A DNA stretch of 64,000 nt, taken from positions 116,007-180,006 of the forward strand of contig USQQ01000001.1 in NCBI GenBank assembly GCA_900556875.1. Direction: 5' to 3'. Origin of the DNA: an uncultured Collinsella sp. (GTDB lineage Bacteria; Actinomycetota; Coriobacteriia; Coriobacteriales; Coriobacteriaceae). The notes below the pieces were generated by a model. That model was not told where the DNA came from and made no database searches. It saw nothing but the letters and a program-made list of their open reading frames with translations. Positions 24,412 through 32,730 of this stretch are shown here, piece after piece. The stretch's first letter is position 1, and every line of letters begins with the position of its first letter. The translations under genes were made by a program, and so were the position numbers.

Positions 24412-25581
24412 TTACTCGGTAAAGGCGTTACCGACGCTCTGACCGCCAACATACGTCTCGACGAGGGTGAGCTCGTGGTCGAACACGACAAAGTCGGCGT
24501 CGCGACCCGGCATGATGCTGCCGCACTTATCCTCGATGTGCGCGGAGCGTGCCGGCACCTCGGTTGCCATGCGAATGGCGATATCGGCGCTGGCGATGCC
24601 CCAGTCGACGATGTTCTTGACACCCTGGGCAAGCGTGAGCACCGAGCCGGCAATGCTCTTGCCGTCGGCGAGCCAGCACAGGTTGTCCTTCATGATGACG
24701 TCCATGCCGCCGCTGGTGTAGCTGCCCTCGGGCATGCCGCCGCAGCCCAGGCAGTCGGTGATGAGTACCGTGTGCTGCCAGCCCTTGGCCTGCAGCAGCG
24801 CCTTGATGGCGGCAGGGTTTACGTGCTTGCCGTCACAGATGATCTCGGCGTAGGTCTCGGACGTGGACATAGCAGCACCCACGACACCGGGCTCACGGTG
24901 ATGCAGCCCGCGCTGGCCGTTATAGGTATGCGTAAAGCAGCTGGCACCGGCGTTGATGGCGGCGATGCACTCATCGTAGGTGGCGTCGGAGTGACCGATG
25001 CTGGTCACCACACCCTTGGCGTTCAGAGCAGCCGCATAAGCAGCGGCACCGTCGCGCTCGGCCGCCATGGCGCTCTTAACGATGCGACCGCCCGCAGCCT
25101 CCTGCCACTGATCAAAGACCTCCTCGGAGGGATCGATAAGATAAGCGGGGTTCTGCGCGCCCACGTGCTTCATGGTAAAGAAGGGGCCCTCCAGATAGAT
25201 GCCCTGAATGCGAGCACCGCAGAAGTCGGGGCCGCGACCCTCGTCCGCCTGAGCGATGGCGGCGCAGGCGTCCTTGATCTGCTCGACGCCATCGGTGAAC
25301 GTCGTGGGTAGCCAGCTGGTGGTACCGCGACGGGCGAGCTCAGTCGAGCTGATATCGATACCCTCGGGGTCGTTATCGGTAGTTGAGTGGTTGTAGAAGC
25401 CATGGATGTGGGTATCGACCATACCCGGTGCGATCCACGATCCCGTGTAGTCCTTGATCTCGCAAGAGGGCTCGTCGGCCTGCCAGGCGCCAAAGACGCC
25501 ATCCTCGACCATAAGATAGCCGCCCAGCTGCGGACCTGCCGGCAAGAAGAACTTGTCAGCCTTAATTGCGTACGTGCTCAT
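24412..25581 (-). CDS. nagA: N-acetylglucosamine-6-phosphate (or GalNAc-6-P) deacetylase
   Basis: 389 residues. The start is ATG 25581, with AAGGAG 5 nt upstream; the GTG at 25587 would overlap that site. Amidohydrolase motifs are visible: DTHIHGFYNHST, the LEGPF metal Glu, SIGHSDATYDE with a metal His, THTYNGQRGLHHR, and the catalytic Asp in ITDCLGCGGM. It removes acetate from the N-acetylhexosamine-6-phosphate made by the PTS. Context (AgaS, mannose-type PTS) favours GalNAc-6-P (an AgaA role), but GlcNAc-6-P is equally supported by sequence. Confidence 0.9.
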   Translation of the reverse strand: MSTYAIKADKFFLPAGPQLGGYLMVEDGVFGAWQADEPSCEIKDYTGSWIAPGMVDTHIHGFYNHSTTDNDPEGIDISSTELARRGTTSWLPTTFTDGVEQIKDACAAIAQADEGRGPDFCGARIQGIYLEGPFFTMKHVGAQNPAYLIDPSEEVFDQWQEAAGGRIVKSAMAAERDGAAAYAAALNAKGVVTSIGHSDATYDECIAAINAGASCFTHTYNGQRGLHHREPGVVGAAMSTSETYAEIICDGKHVNPAAIKALLQAKGWQHTVLITDCLGCGGMPEGSYTSGGMDVIMKDNLCWLADGKSIAGSVLTLAQGVKNIVDWGIASADIAIRMATEVPARSAHIEDKCGSIMPGRDADFVVFDHELTLVETYVGGQSVGNAFTE

Positions 25582-25644
25582 ATGCACTCCTTGCTTCTAA
25601 AGCAGTTGACTGTGGTGATGCTTATACCCGGTCCAAGTGAAAAC

Positions 25645-25681
25645 AAAAAGCGCCCGCCCGCCGTTATGAGCGGACGGGCGC
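25645..25681 (-). terminator. Terminator after agaS
   Basis: Stem GCGCCCGCCCG / CGGACGGGCGC (25650-25660 and 25671-25681), with one mismatch; read on the minus strand it is followed by TTTTT. Confidence 0.82.
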
Positions 25682-25703
25682 CCTTACAGGGGGGGGGACG
25701 CGA

Positions 25704-26870
25704 TTAAGCGGTGAAGGGGTGAATCGTCACGCCCTTAACCACGCGGTTGACCGTGCCGGTGGGGCTCGGCGTATCGGGCGTGTTGCCCACGCGCACGGAG
25801 TTGAGCAGGCTGATGGCCTGGGCAAACATCACGAACGGCAGGGCAAGGTAGCCCTCGGGGAGTGCCTCATAGCCCTTAAAGGTGAAGGACTCGCCCTCGT
25901 AGACGGTAGCGCCATCCTGCTGAACGGCAACGGTGTGCTGAGCGATCTCGTCGCCACCGATCTCGTTGAGGATGTCGATATCGTACTGACGGGTGTAGGC
26001 ATCGTTGTTGACGAACACGAACACGAGGGTCTTGTCGTCGACGAAGGACTTGGGTCCGTGACGATAACCCATAGAGGTGTCGTAGGAAGTAGCGACCAGA
26101 CCGTGAGCGAGCTCGAGGATCTTGAGCTGGCTCTCCTGGGCAAGGCCACCGAAGGAGCCGGAACCCAAGTAGGTCACGCGGTTGAAGTCGCCAGCCAGGT
26201 AATCGGCAACCTCGGACTCGCGAGCGATGACCTCCTCGCCCATCTTGGCGATGGTCTCGACCCACTCGGCCTTCTGCTCGTCGGAAGCCTCGTCAAAGAT
26301 GAGGGTAGAGAGCAGGGTCATGCAGGTGTAGGAACCGGTCATGGCGAAGCCCTTGTCGTTGGCGCGCGGGATGAGCAGCGTCAGCGCATTGGGGTCATCA
26401 GCGGACTCGACAGCGAGCTTGCCCTCGGGAGCGCAGGTGATGTTGAGGAACTTGACGTTGTGGACGAGCTCCTTGGCAACGGCGACGGCGGCAAGGCTCT
26501 CGGGGCTGTTGCCAGAGCGGGCAAAGGAAACCACGAGCGTGGGATCCTCGGCGCGCAGGAAGTCGCGCGGGGCGCTCACGATATCGGTCGTGGCGATGGG
26601 CTTAAAGTCGTAGAGATCAGTGTTGCCAGCGTGACGCAGGTACGGGGCGCAGGTATCGCCAACATAGTCGGACGTACCGGCACCGGTGAAGACAACGGAC
26701 AGACGGCCCTCGCCCATAGCGCGAGCCTCAGCCAGAAAGGCCTCGATGGCCTCCTTGTTCTCGCGATAGATGTTGAGCGTATCACGCCAAAGCTCGGGCT
26801 GCTGAGCAATCTCGGCCGTGGTGATCTGGGCGCCGAGCTCGGTGAGCTCCTCGACACTCTTCTCGAACAT
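25704..26870 (-). CDS. agaS: AgaS-type sugar isomerase/deaminase (two SIS domains)
   Basis: 388 residues, like known AgaS. The first SIS domain has FTGAGTSDYVGD and VVSFARSGNSPES; the second has YLGSGSFGGLAQES and the GYRHGPKSF motif. It should convert galactosamine-6-phosphate to tagatose-6-phosphate with release of ammonia, after NagA. The promoter region holds a TGGT-N4-ACCA operator at 26932-26950 shared with the PTS operon. It is a single-gene unit with its own terminator, downstream of the GntR gene on the same strand. Confidence 0.88.
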   Translation of the reverse strand: MFEKSVEELTELGAQITTAEIAQQPELWRDTLNIYRENKEAIEAFLAEARAMGEGRLSVVFTGAGTSDYVGDTCAPYLRHAGNTDLYDFKPIATTDIVSAPRDFLRAEDPTLVVSFARSGNSPESLAAVAVAKELVHNVKFLNITCAPEGKLAVESADDPNALTLLIPRANDKGFAMTGSYTCMTLLSTLIFDEASDEQKAEWVETIAKMGEEVIARESEVADYLAGDFNRVTYLGSGSFGGLAQESQLKILELAHGLVATSYDTSMGYRHGPKSFVDDKTLVFVFVNNDAYTRQYDIDILNEIGGDEIAQHTVAVQQDGATVYEGESFTFKGYEALPEGYLALPFVMFAQAISLLNSVRVGNTPDTPSPTGTVNRVVKGVTIHPFTA

Positions 26871-26931
26871 TTCTAATACCTCTCTCTAGAAGTAATCCTC
26901 TGACGTGCAATTATACACTTCAGTTGGTTAT

Positions 26932-26950
26932 CTGGTAGTAACCAGTTGAC
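26932..26950 (-). promoter_or_regulatory. GntR/NagR-type operator upstream of agaS
   Basis: CTGGTAGTAACCAGTTGAC. The TGGT-N4-ACCA core matches the dre-type site of NagR/DasR regulators. The same CTGGTAGTAACCA occurs at 31227 before the PTS operon. A minus-strand TATAAT (26910-26915) lies just downstream, so the site covers the -35 region and would block transcription. Confidence 0.72.
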
Positions 26951-26984
26951 TGCAAAGAATCAACACAACGAAACAAGTGCATCA

Positions 26985-27716
26985 TTAATCGTTGCGCTGG
27001 TGATAAACCTTGTACTTAAACTGGTCGGCACGAGCAACCGAGAGCGTATACTCCACAACCTCGTTTGACTCGTTATACGTAGTCCTGACCAAATCGAGCA
27101 CTGGCGAGCCCTCGACGATTCCCAAAAGGTGAGCGTCGGTGGGACGGGCTATGCTCGCATAGAACTCCTCTTCGGCCACGCGTATCTTTTGTTGGAAATC
27201 TTGCTCAATCACATCGTAGAGCGGTTTACGCTCCAAGAGCGGACGCTTGAGCGACAAGAACTTACGCACCGGCAGATAGCTGCGCTCGACCATCATGGGC
27301 ATGTTGTCGGCGGAACGAAGGCGCTTGAGCTTAAAGATACGGTCGCCGATGCGGCACCCCATATGCTCGGCCAGATTCTTATCGGCCTCCATCTCGCAAA
27401 AATCGAGAATCGTGGTCTCTGGTTCGCGACCCATCGCACGCATCTGCTCGGTAAAGCTGTAGGACTGCGTAAGATTGGTTACCTTTGCCGAACGGTCGGT
27501 CACAAAGGTGCCGCGACCGTGCTGCCGAACCACCAGCCCCAAGCGTTCCAACTCCTGCAGGGCCAGGCGCACTGTGGTGCGCGAGAGACCATAGCGCTCC
27601 GATAATTCGCGCTCGGAAGGAATCATGTCACCGGCATGATATTCATGGTCAATCTTTTCGGTCAGAATATCGACCAGCTGATCGTATAGGGGCTGTTTGC
27701 GCGCTCCGATCGTCAT
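26985..27716 (-). CDS. GntR-family (HutC/UTRA) transcriptional regulator
   Basis: 243 residues. The N-terminal winged helix includes MIPSERELSERYGLSRTTVRLAL and HGRGTFV. The UTRA effector domain runs from about 90, with RLRSADNMPMMVERSYLP and the closing EYTLSVARADQFKY. This is the NagR/AgaR/DasR subfamily, which binds phosphorylated amino sugars. It most likely represses agaS and the PTS operon via the paired TGGT-N4-ACCA sites. It is encoded between the two. Confidence 0.9.
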   Translation of the reverse strand: MTIGARKQPLYDQLVDILTEKIDHEYHAGDMIPSERELSERYGLSRTTVRLALQELERLGLVVRQHGRGTFVTDRSAKVTNLTQSYSFTEQMRAMGREPETTILDFCEMEADKNLAEHMGCRIGDRIFKLKRLRSADNMPMMVERSYLPVRKFLSLKRPLLERKPLYDVIEQDFQQKIRVAEEEFYASIARPTDAHLLGIVEGSPVLDLVRTTYNESNEVVEYTLSVARADQFKYKVYHQRND

Positions 27717-27803
27717 TCTATCCTCCCTTTTTGCTCGAACTCGGCTAACTACCTTGGGTGTTAAGCATTATCGGTCCGCAACACCCGAATCATTAAGAAA
27801 ACA

Positions 27804-27837
27804 AAAGCCGCGCGCTCTTTCGAGCACGCGGCTTTTA
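27804..27837 (-). terminator. Terminator after the mannose-type PTS operon
   Basis: A 15-bp stem (AAAAGCCGCGCGCTC / GAGCACGCGGCTTTT, one mismatch) with a TTTC loop; a T-rich run follows on the minus strand. It separates the PTS operon from gntR. Confidence 0.85.
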
Positions 27838-27902
27838 ACATACACATGGCTTAAGGGGTCGGGGTGTGAGCCGCGTAGGGACACACCCCTCAAGCTAGAG
27901 CC

Positions 27903-28985
27903 TTACCAGATGCTCGGCCAGAGACCAAGCGGGCCAGCGCCCAGGATGCCCAGGACGAAGAGCAGGAGAATGCCCTTGGTCGGGGTCCAGCTGTGCTTAG
28001 CGAACATGTAGTAAAGCAGCAGCGTAAGCATAAGCGGGACGAGCTTCGGGACGATGGTGTTGAGGGTGTCGGCAACGGAGAAGTTGACCGGATCCTCGGT
28101 GACGGTACCGTAGGTAACGGACGCCATGCCGTTGCCCAGATCGGTGACGCCGCACTCGACAGCGTTGCCGTCGGCATCGGAAGCGGTAAGAGCGTTACCG
28201 TCGGCATCGGTCATGGCCATGGTGCCAGCCTCAGCGGTCTCGGTATCAATACCCTCCAGGCCGGTGAAGTTCTCGGCCTCCTCCTCGGAGACGACAACCG
28301 TGTGGGCAGCAATGCCGCGGGTGGTGCCGTTGGGGATCTGGAGGTTGATCTGGGTGCCACCCATGGTGACGACCAGGCAACCGACGACGAAGACGCCCAT
28401 GATGGAAGCGGCACGCGTAAAGGCCTGCATGTTGGCGGTCAGAGCGTCAATAGCGCTGGTGCCAAGCTTGTAGGACCAGTTCATGAGCCAGAAGCGCAGA
28501 GCGAACTGGACGACGTTGAAGATCACCAGGAAGATCAGCGGCGCAGCGGCGTTACCGTTGATAGCCATGTTGGAGGTGATGCCGGCCGTGATAGGCACGA
28601 GCGTCAGCCAGAACAGGGCGTCACCGATACCACCGAGCGGGCCCATTGCGGCGACGCGGACGGCGCGGATCGTGGGGATGTCAACCTTGTTCTGCTCGAG
28701 CGAAAGCACGATACCCATAACAAAGGTGACGAGGAACGGGTGAGTGTTGAAGAACTCCAGGTTGTGGCTCATGGAAGCCGCGAGGTCGTTCTTGTTGGTG
28801 TGGATCTTCTCCAGACCGGGGATGATGGAGTAGAGCCAGCCAGCGGCCTGCATACGCTCGTAGTTGAACGAGGCCTGCAGGAAGCAGGAGCGCCAAGCCA
28901 TCTTGTTGAGGGTCTTCTGGTCGAGCTGCGGAGCAGGAGTGAGATCCTCGTAGTGCTCCGGGATCACATACTCATTAGATGCCAT
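27903..28985 (-). CDS. agaD: PTS mannose-family EIID with an unusual acidic insertion
   Basis: 360 residues from ATG 28985, which has GGAGGTGA 8 nt upstream and overlaps the EIIC stop by 11 bp. The N-terminal two thirds are typical EIID (LNKMAWRSCFLQASFNYERMQ, LEFFNTHPFLVTFVMG, MGPLGGIGD). Between the last membrane helices, residues ~220-302 form an acidic, Thr/Ala-rich insert with a repeated DADGNA. Usual EIID proteins are about 260-305 residues, so the insert is extra. It anchors the membrane channel together with EIIC. Substrate by context: N-acetylgalactosamine or galactosamine. Confidence 0.88.
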   Translation of the reverse strand: MASNEYVIPEHYEDLTPAPQLDQKTLNKMAWRSCFLQASFNYERMQAAGWLYSIIPGLEKIHTNKNDLAASMSHNLEFFNTHPFLVTFVMGIVLSLEQNKVDIPTIRAVRVAAMGPLGGIGDALFWLTLVPITAGITSNMAINGNAAAPLIFLVIFNVVQFALRFWLMNWSYKLGTSAIDALTANMQAFTRAASIMGVFVVGCLVVTMGGTQINLQIPNGTTRGIAAHTVVVSEEEAENFTGLEGIDTETAEAGTMAMTDADGNALTASDADGNAVECGVTDLGNGMASVTYGTVTEDPVNFSVADTLNTIVPKLVPLMLTLLLYYMFAKHSWTPTKGILLLFVLGILGAGPLGLWPSIW

Positions 28986-29775
28986 CTTCGAAGTCACCTC
29001 CGTCAGAAACAGCTGCACCCTTCAGCTCGGTCTGCTGCTGGAAGTCCCAGAAGGCGATGCCGAAGCCGATGAGAGCGAGGATGAGCAGAGCAGGGGTTGC
29101 CAGAGAATCGTTGGCAACGGTGATGAGCGCGAGGCCAAAGCCCATGAGGAAGAAGCCCCACATATCGCGGTTCATCATAACCTTGAGCAGGACGGCGAAG
29201 CCGACGAAGCGCATCATGCCGCCTGCAGCGGAGAGACCGGTCTGCAGCCAATCCGGAATGGCGGCGGCGATGGTCGCACCGATGGTGGCGCCAGCGATGA
29301 AGAACAGCGTGACGACGATAGCGAAGATCAGGCCGAGCAGGGTCATGGCGAAGTAGTTCAGGCGCTCGATGCCCTTGGTGTCCGCGTTGTGAGCCATGTT
29401 ATCGGCCGAGGACATAAGCGGGGACATAAGCGTGAAGACCAGGGTAACACCAAGCTGGCCAAGCAGAGCGAACGGAATGGCGAGGCCGACTGCCGCGTTG
29501 GGCTCGAGCTTCGTAGCGATAGCGAGAATGGCTGCCATGATGCCGCCGATGACGGCGTTAGGCGGCTGAGCGCCTCCGATCGGCATGTTGCCGATCGTCA
29601 TGAGCTGATAAGTACCACCCACGAGAAGACCGGTGTTGAGGTCGCCAAGGATAAGACCGATGACGGCGCCGGTGACGATGGGCTGATAGAGAGACTCGAG
29701 GAAGTTGAACTGGTCGATTGCCGCGATGAACGTAACAACGAAGACCAGTGCGACCTGAATGATCGAGAATTCCAT
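28975..29775 (-). CDS. agaC: PTS mannose-family EIIC permease
   Basis: 266 residues, standard size. It has the family motifs LESLYQPIVTGAVIGLILGD, GTYQLMTIGNMPIGGAQPPN and several long hydrophobic segments. It forms the sugar-translocating channel with EIID. AAAGGAGGAGC precedes the ATG. The gene overlaps the EIID start by 11 bp, which couples their translation. It is the fourth gene of a IIA-YajC-IIB-IIC-IID operon. Confidence 0.9.
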   Translation of the reverse strand: MEFSIIQVALVFVVTFIAAIDQFNFLESLYQPIVTGAVIGLILGDLNTGLLVGGTYQLMTIGNMPIGGAQPPNAVIGGIMAAILAIATKLEPNAAVGLAIPFALLGQLGVTLVFTLMSPLMSSADNMAHNADTKGIERLNYFAMTLLGLIFAIVVTLFFIAGATIGATIAAAIPDWLQTGLSAAGGMMRFVGFAVLLKVMMNRDMWGFFLMGFGLALITVANDSLATPALLILALIGFGIAFWDFQQQTELKGAAVSDGGDFEDGI

Positions 29776-29864
29776 CTTGCTCCTCCTTTCAAAATGTATG
29801 TACGCACTTTTGGTTCACGTACAGAATGTCAGGGTTTCACTCCTGACAACGTGGATCACGAGGA

Positions 29865-30347
29865 TTACGAGAAGAGCTTGCTCGTATCCTCAACAGGCGT
29901 GCTCGGAACGCGCCTGATCTCCAACTCCACCCCCAATTCCTGCAGCTCTTTAAACGCAGCGACATCCTCGTCGTTAACTGCGACGGAGGTGGCGACTTGG
30001 CGCTTTCCTTCCGACATGTGCATGTTGCCGATGTTTACCTTCTTTATAGGCACACCGCCCTTGACGAGCGTAAGCACGTCTTCCGGTGTTTCGGCCACGA
30101 TGAAGATCTTCTGGCGCGGGCTCGCCTTGCCAATGACGTCGATGGTCTTCTGCAGGGAGAAGAAACGCGTAGCGACGCCGGCGGGAGCGGCCATCTTCAT
30201 GAGGTTCTGGCGCATGGTGTTGGTCGACACATCGTCGTTGGCGACGAGGATGAGGTTGGAGCCCAGGGTGGAGTTCCACTGGGTAGCGACCTGACCATGG
30301 ACCAGTCGGTTATCGATGCGGGTAAGAAGAATGTTGGGTTCTGCCAT
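29865..30347 (-). CDS. agaB: PTS mannose-family EIIB
   Basis: 160 residues. The phosphorylatable His is at position 17 in LLTRIDNRLVHGQV. LVKGGVPIKKVNIGNMH and the closing LGVELEIRRVP are typical of EIIB of the Man/Aga/Sor family. It accepts phosphate from the EIIA at 30665-31108 and phosphorylates sugar at EIIC/EIID. The paralogue at 19003-19485 has Tyr at this position. Substrate by context: an amino sugar. Confidence 0.92.
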   Translation of the reverse strand: MAEPNILLTRIDNRLVHGQVATQWNSTLGSNLILVANDDVSTNTMRQNLMKMAAPAGVATRFFSLQKTIDVIGKASPRQKIFIVAETPEDVLTLVKGGVPIKKVNIGNMHMSEGKRQVATSVAVNDEDVAAFKELQELGVELEIRRVPSTPVEDTSKLFS

Positions 30348-30383
30348 GTTGATCAGCTTCCTTTCGTTATTTGCTGACGACAG

Positions 30384-30665
30384 TTACTTGATCTCCTGAA
30401 TCGCGTAACGCGAAACATCTACGACGGCACCGGATCGGACTTTGATCTGGACCTTTTCGCCTTCGATGCCCTTGACGGTTCCGTAGATACCGCCGGCGAA
30501 AAGAACCTCCTGACCCGGCTTGAGCTCGGTGTGCAGCTCCTTGAAGTACTTCTGCTTCTTCTTCATGTTGATTTGCGACCAGATGGTGTAAATCAAGCCC
30601 ATGATGACAAGCAGGCCTAAAAGGGCGACCGAGGAGCTCAGGACGTTGGCTCCGAAATCGGCCAT
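30384..30665 (-). CDS. yajC: YajC-like protein in PTS operon
   Basis: 93 residues: one N-terminal membrane helix (VALLGLLVIMGLIYTIW), then a basic KKKQKYFKELHTEL and the YajC core LKPGQEVLFAGGIYGTVKGIEGEKVQIKV with the ending VDVSRYAIQEI. YajC is an accessory subunit of the SecDF complex. Streptococcal amino-sugar PTS operons also carry such a gene, so this linkage recurs and a role in EIIC/EIID insertion or assembly is plausible. The start overlaps the EIIA stop by 1 nt (TAATG). Confidence 0.88.
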   Translation of the reverse strand: MADFGANVLSSSVALLGLLVIMGLIYTIWSQINMKKKQKYFKELHTELKPGQEVLFAGGIYGTVKGIEGEKVQIKVRSGAVVDVSRYAIQEIK

Positions 30666-31108
30666 TAGATGCCGTCCTCGTCGCCGAAGATATCCTCTTC
30701 GTCGGAGCCGGCAACGGATGCGACCGTCTGGGCGGTGACGCCCGTCTGACCAACGGTCACGGCCTGCTCGCCAAGCTCGGCGAGCGTGGCGTTACCGCGG
30801 AGGAACAGAAGCTCAATAACCATGGGAAGGTTGGTGCCAGTCAGAACCTCGACGTTGTCGACATCCTGGGCAATCATCATCGACTGATTGAACGGAGTAC
30901 CACCGAGCAGGTCGGTAAAGACGAGCACGCCATCGCACTCCTCGCGCATGGCGGTAATAGCGGCGCGGAGATCCTCACCGTAGGAAGCAGCCTGGTCGCC
31001 CTCAAAAGGAACGACGGTAAAAGCGGGCTGATCGCCGGCAACCATAGCGATAGCACTTGCAAGGCCGGGTGCGAACTGTCCATGACCGGTAAGAATAAAG
31101 CCAACCAT
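30665..31108 (-). CDS. agaF: PTS mannose-family EIIA
   Basis: 147 residues. The N-terminal GFILTGHGQFAPGL holds the phosphorylatable His9. DGVLVFTDLLGGTPFNQS is the second family signature. The C-terminus ends in an acidic tail (SDEEDIFGDEDG). It takes phosphate from HPr and feeds EIIB. It is the first gene of the operon; AAGGGA lies upstream, and an operator lies at 31227-31245. Confidence 0.92.
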   Translation of the reverse strand: MVGFILTGHGQFAPGLASAIAMVAGDQPAFTVVPFEGDQAASYGEDLRAAITAMREECDGVLVFTDLLGGTPFNQSMMIAQDVDNVEVLTGTNLPMVIELLFLRGNATLAELGEQAVTVGQTGVTAQTVASVAGSDEEDIFGDEDGI

Positions 31109-31226
31109 TCAAATTTCCCTTCCGAAGGTGTGTACGATCTGAGTCCGATAATTTTCGGAAGCCAGCGGGCGCTCGCCCTTAAAGCTTCTTAGAAAGCGTT
31201 CTTTGAAGACCAGTGGTTTCTAAACT

Positions 31227-31245
31227 GGTAGTAACCACGTGACGT
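31227..31245 (-). promoter_or_regulatory. GntR/NagR-type operator upstream of the PTS operon
   Basis: CTGGTAGTAACCACGTGAC, sharing its first 13 bases with the site upstream of agaS. TGGT-N4-ACCA is the dre-like core. It lies 119 bp before the EIIA start. Confidence 0.72.
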
Positions 31246-31531
31246 GTTGTTGTCACTATATCACCCCAGAAGAGGTCGCTTTCGCTGATTCATACAGTAA
31301 AACGTTTTTGCACCGTTCACGGTGATAAATCGACCGTTTACCGCTCATTAACACTTCTACCTGCAGTTTTGAAACCGTTTCGAAATGCTTTGGCAATCGA
31401 TCACAACTATTTTCGTGTCTAAACAACACAGGGTGGCTAAATATAGCGTGTAGAAAAAGTGCAGGTCATTGTGAAGATTTGTGAATTGGTCTTTTTGACT
31501 TAATACCAGTTAGAACCAGTTTAGAAATTAT

Positions 31532-31561
31532 CGGTGAACGGTAGTTTTCGACCGTTCACCG
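31532..31561. repeat. Perfect 11-bp inverted repeat
   Basis: CGGTGAACGGT (31532-31542) and ACCGTTCACCG (31551-31561) with an 8-nt loop. It could be an operator or a short hairpin; there is no T-tract. Confidence 0.6.
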
Positions 31562-31810
31562 GAGAATTTCAATCGTTTGCAGCCTTTTTCCTAGATGAAT
31601 TGGGGAGACTCGATGAAGCACTTGCGCGGTTGCAGGGTATTTCAATACTCGTCCATCCCCCCGCGTTCCAAACTCCCATTCCCTGAATATGCCATAGCTC
31701 TCGCTATTCGTCTCACAAACATTACTTACTCTAATCTGTAATTGTTTATCGTTTATCATTAAGTATGATATAAGATACAAGTATCATCCAAGACATTGGT
31801 TGGAGGAGCT

Positions 31811-32449
31811 ATGATCCGCTGGAACGTATCCAAATCGAATGAAGCCATCGACCGTGAACAGGCAATAGCCAAACTGAGGAAGCTCACTCGCTACTGCAAA
31901 TGGGGCACAATCTGCACCATCGTGGCGCTCGCTCTGGCACTCCTCGCAGTCATTGCAATCGAAGATCTAGTCATATTGCCTAGCCTCTCCCAAGGGTTCT
32001 GTCTCCAATCCGTAGAGCTTGAGGCTAGCGAAGGGCCAATTCTCGCTCTCGTCGGCACCAATGAACAGACTCCTCTTATGCTTGTCGCGCACGACGGTCA
32101 TACTGCCATAGGGAGCGCCATGATGGCATGCCTCGCGCTTGCCATCGCGCTAAGCGCATACAGGTTTTTCTCCGCCATTGAAAAGGCGGGCAGGCCCTTT
32201 GACCTCGAATGCATCCGCATACTACGTCAAATAGGACATTTGTTCCTTATCGGCGGCGCTGCCGTGAAACTTTTTGGTGCCATAGTCACAGGGCTGATAC
32301 TCTCAGGATTTGGCGGTAGCTTTACGGATGCGCTTGGCGGGCAGCATCTCGACCTCTCTATGCTCTTTGCAGGCCTAATTATTAGCCTGATTGCCAGCAT
32401 CTTCCAGTACGGGTGTATCCTGCAAAAACAAGATGACGAGTTGCTCTAG
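31811..32449 (+). CDS. DUF2975-type membrane protein
   Basis: 212 residues from ATG 31811, with TTGGAGGAG upstream. Four hydrophobic segments are visible (about 33-55, 100-118, 145-170 and 185-205). The pattern of four helices with a short cytoplasmic start, followed directly by a small XRE regulator gene, is that of DUF2975/YoaS-type proteins. Their function is unknown. GC is lower than in its neighbours. The HTH gene begins 9 bp downstream, so the two form a unit. Confidence 0.72.
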   Translation: MIRWNVSKSNEAIDREQAIAKLRKLTRYCKWGTICTIVALALALLAVIAIEDLVILPSLSQGFCLQSVELEASEGPILALVGTNEQTPLMLVAHDGHTAIGSAMMACLALAIALSAYRFFSAIEKAGRPFDLECIRILRQIGHLFLIGGAAVKLFGAIVTGLILSGFGGSFTDALGGQHLDLSMLFAGLIISLIASIFQYGCILQKQDDELL

Positions 32450-32458
32450 GGGGAATCC

Positions 32459-32695
32459 ATGATTATTCTGCGGCTCGACCGCATGCTTGCCGAACGCAAG
32501 ATTTCATCCAAAGAGCTTGCGGAACGCGTGGGTATCTCCCGGGTCAATATGTCGCGCATCAAGACGGGCAAGGTTTCTGCCGTGCGCTTTTCAACTCTTG
32601 ACGCGATATGCCGGGCACTCGACTGCCAACCGGGCGATGTACTGGAATATATGCCTGACGATGAAGCCGATAACCTCTTTGGACTTAAAGATTAA
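32459..32695 (+). CDS. Small XRE-family (Cro/C1, YozG-like) regulator
   Basis: 78 residues, almost all one HTH domain: LDRMLAERKISSKELAERVG, then ISRVNMSRIKTGKVSAVRFSTLDAICRALDCQPGDVLEY. This is the short XRE type that accompanies DUF2975 proteins. GGGGGA lies upstream of the ATG. It probably controls its own operon; a direct role for the membrane partner is speculative. Confidence 0.88.
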   Translation: MIILRLDRMLAERKISSKELAERVGISRVNMSRIKTGKVSAVRFSTLDAICRALDCQPGDVLEYMPDDEADNLFGLKD

Positions 32696-32730
32696 TAGAC
32701 ATAATTTAGCCACCAGCGCCTAAACGCAAT

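Larger units (their letters stand above)
31109..31810. other. AT-rich 700-bp regulatory gap upstream of the PTS operon
   Basis: No convincing gene. It holds the GntR-type operator, a TTGAAACCGTTTCGAA palindrome near 31370 and an AAAACGTTTT motif near 31300 that resemble LacI/CcpA-type sites, and ACCAGTTAGAACCAGTTTAG near 31505. A perfect 11-bp inverted repeat CGGTGAACGGT/ACCGTTCACCG lies at 31532-31561, and related CCGTTCACGG stretches occur near 31315. Several regulators may act here. Confidence 0.5.

Noticed and set aside
25719..26876. 385-codon ORF antisense to agaS
   Set aside because: Mirror frame of a conserved enzyme; no ribosome site or family features.
31556..31780. 74-codon minus-strand ORF in the PTS upstream gap
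   Set aside because: It overlaps inverted repeats, has no ribosome site and no recognisable domain.
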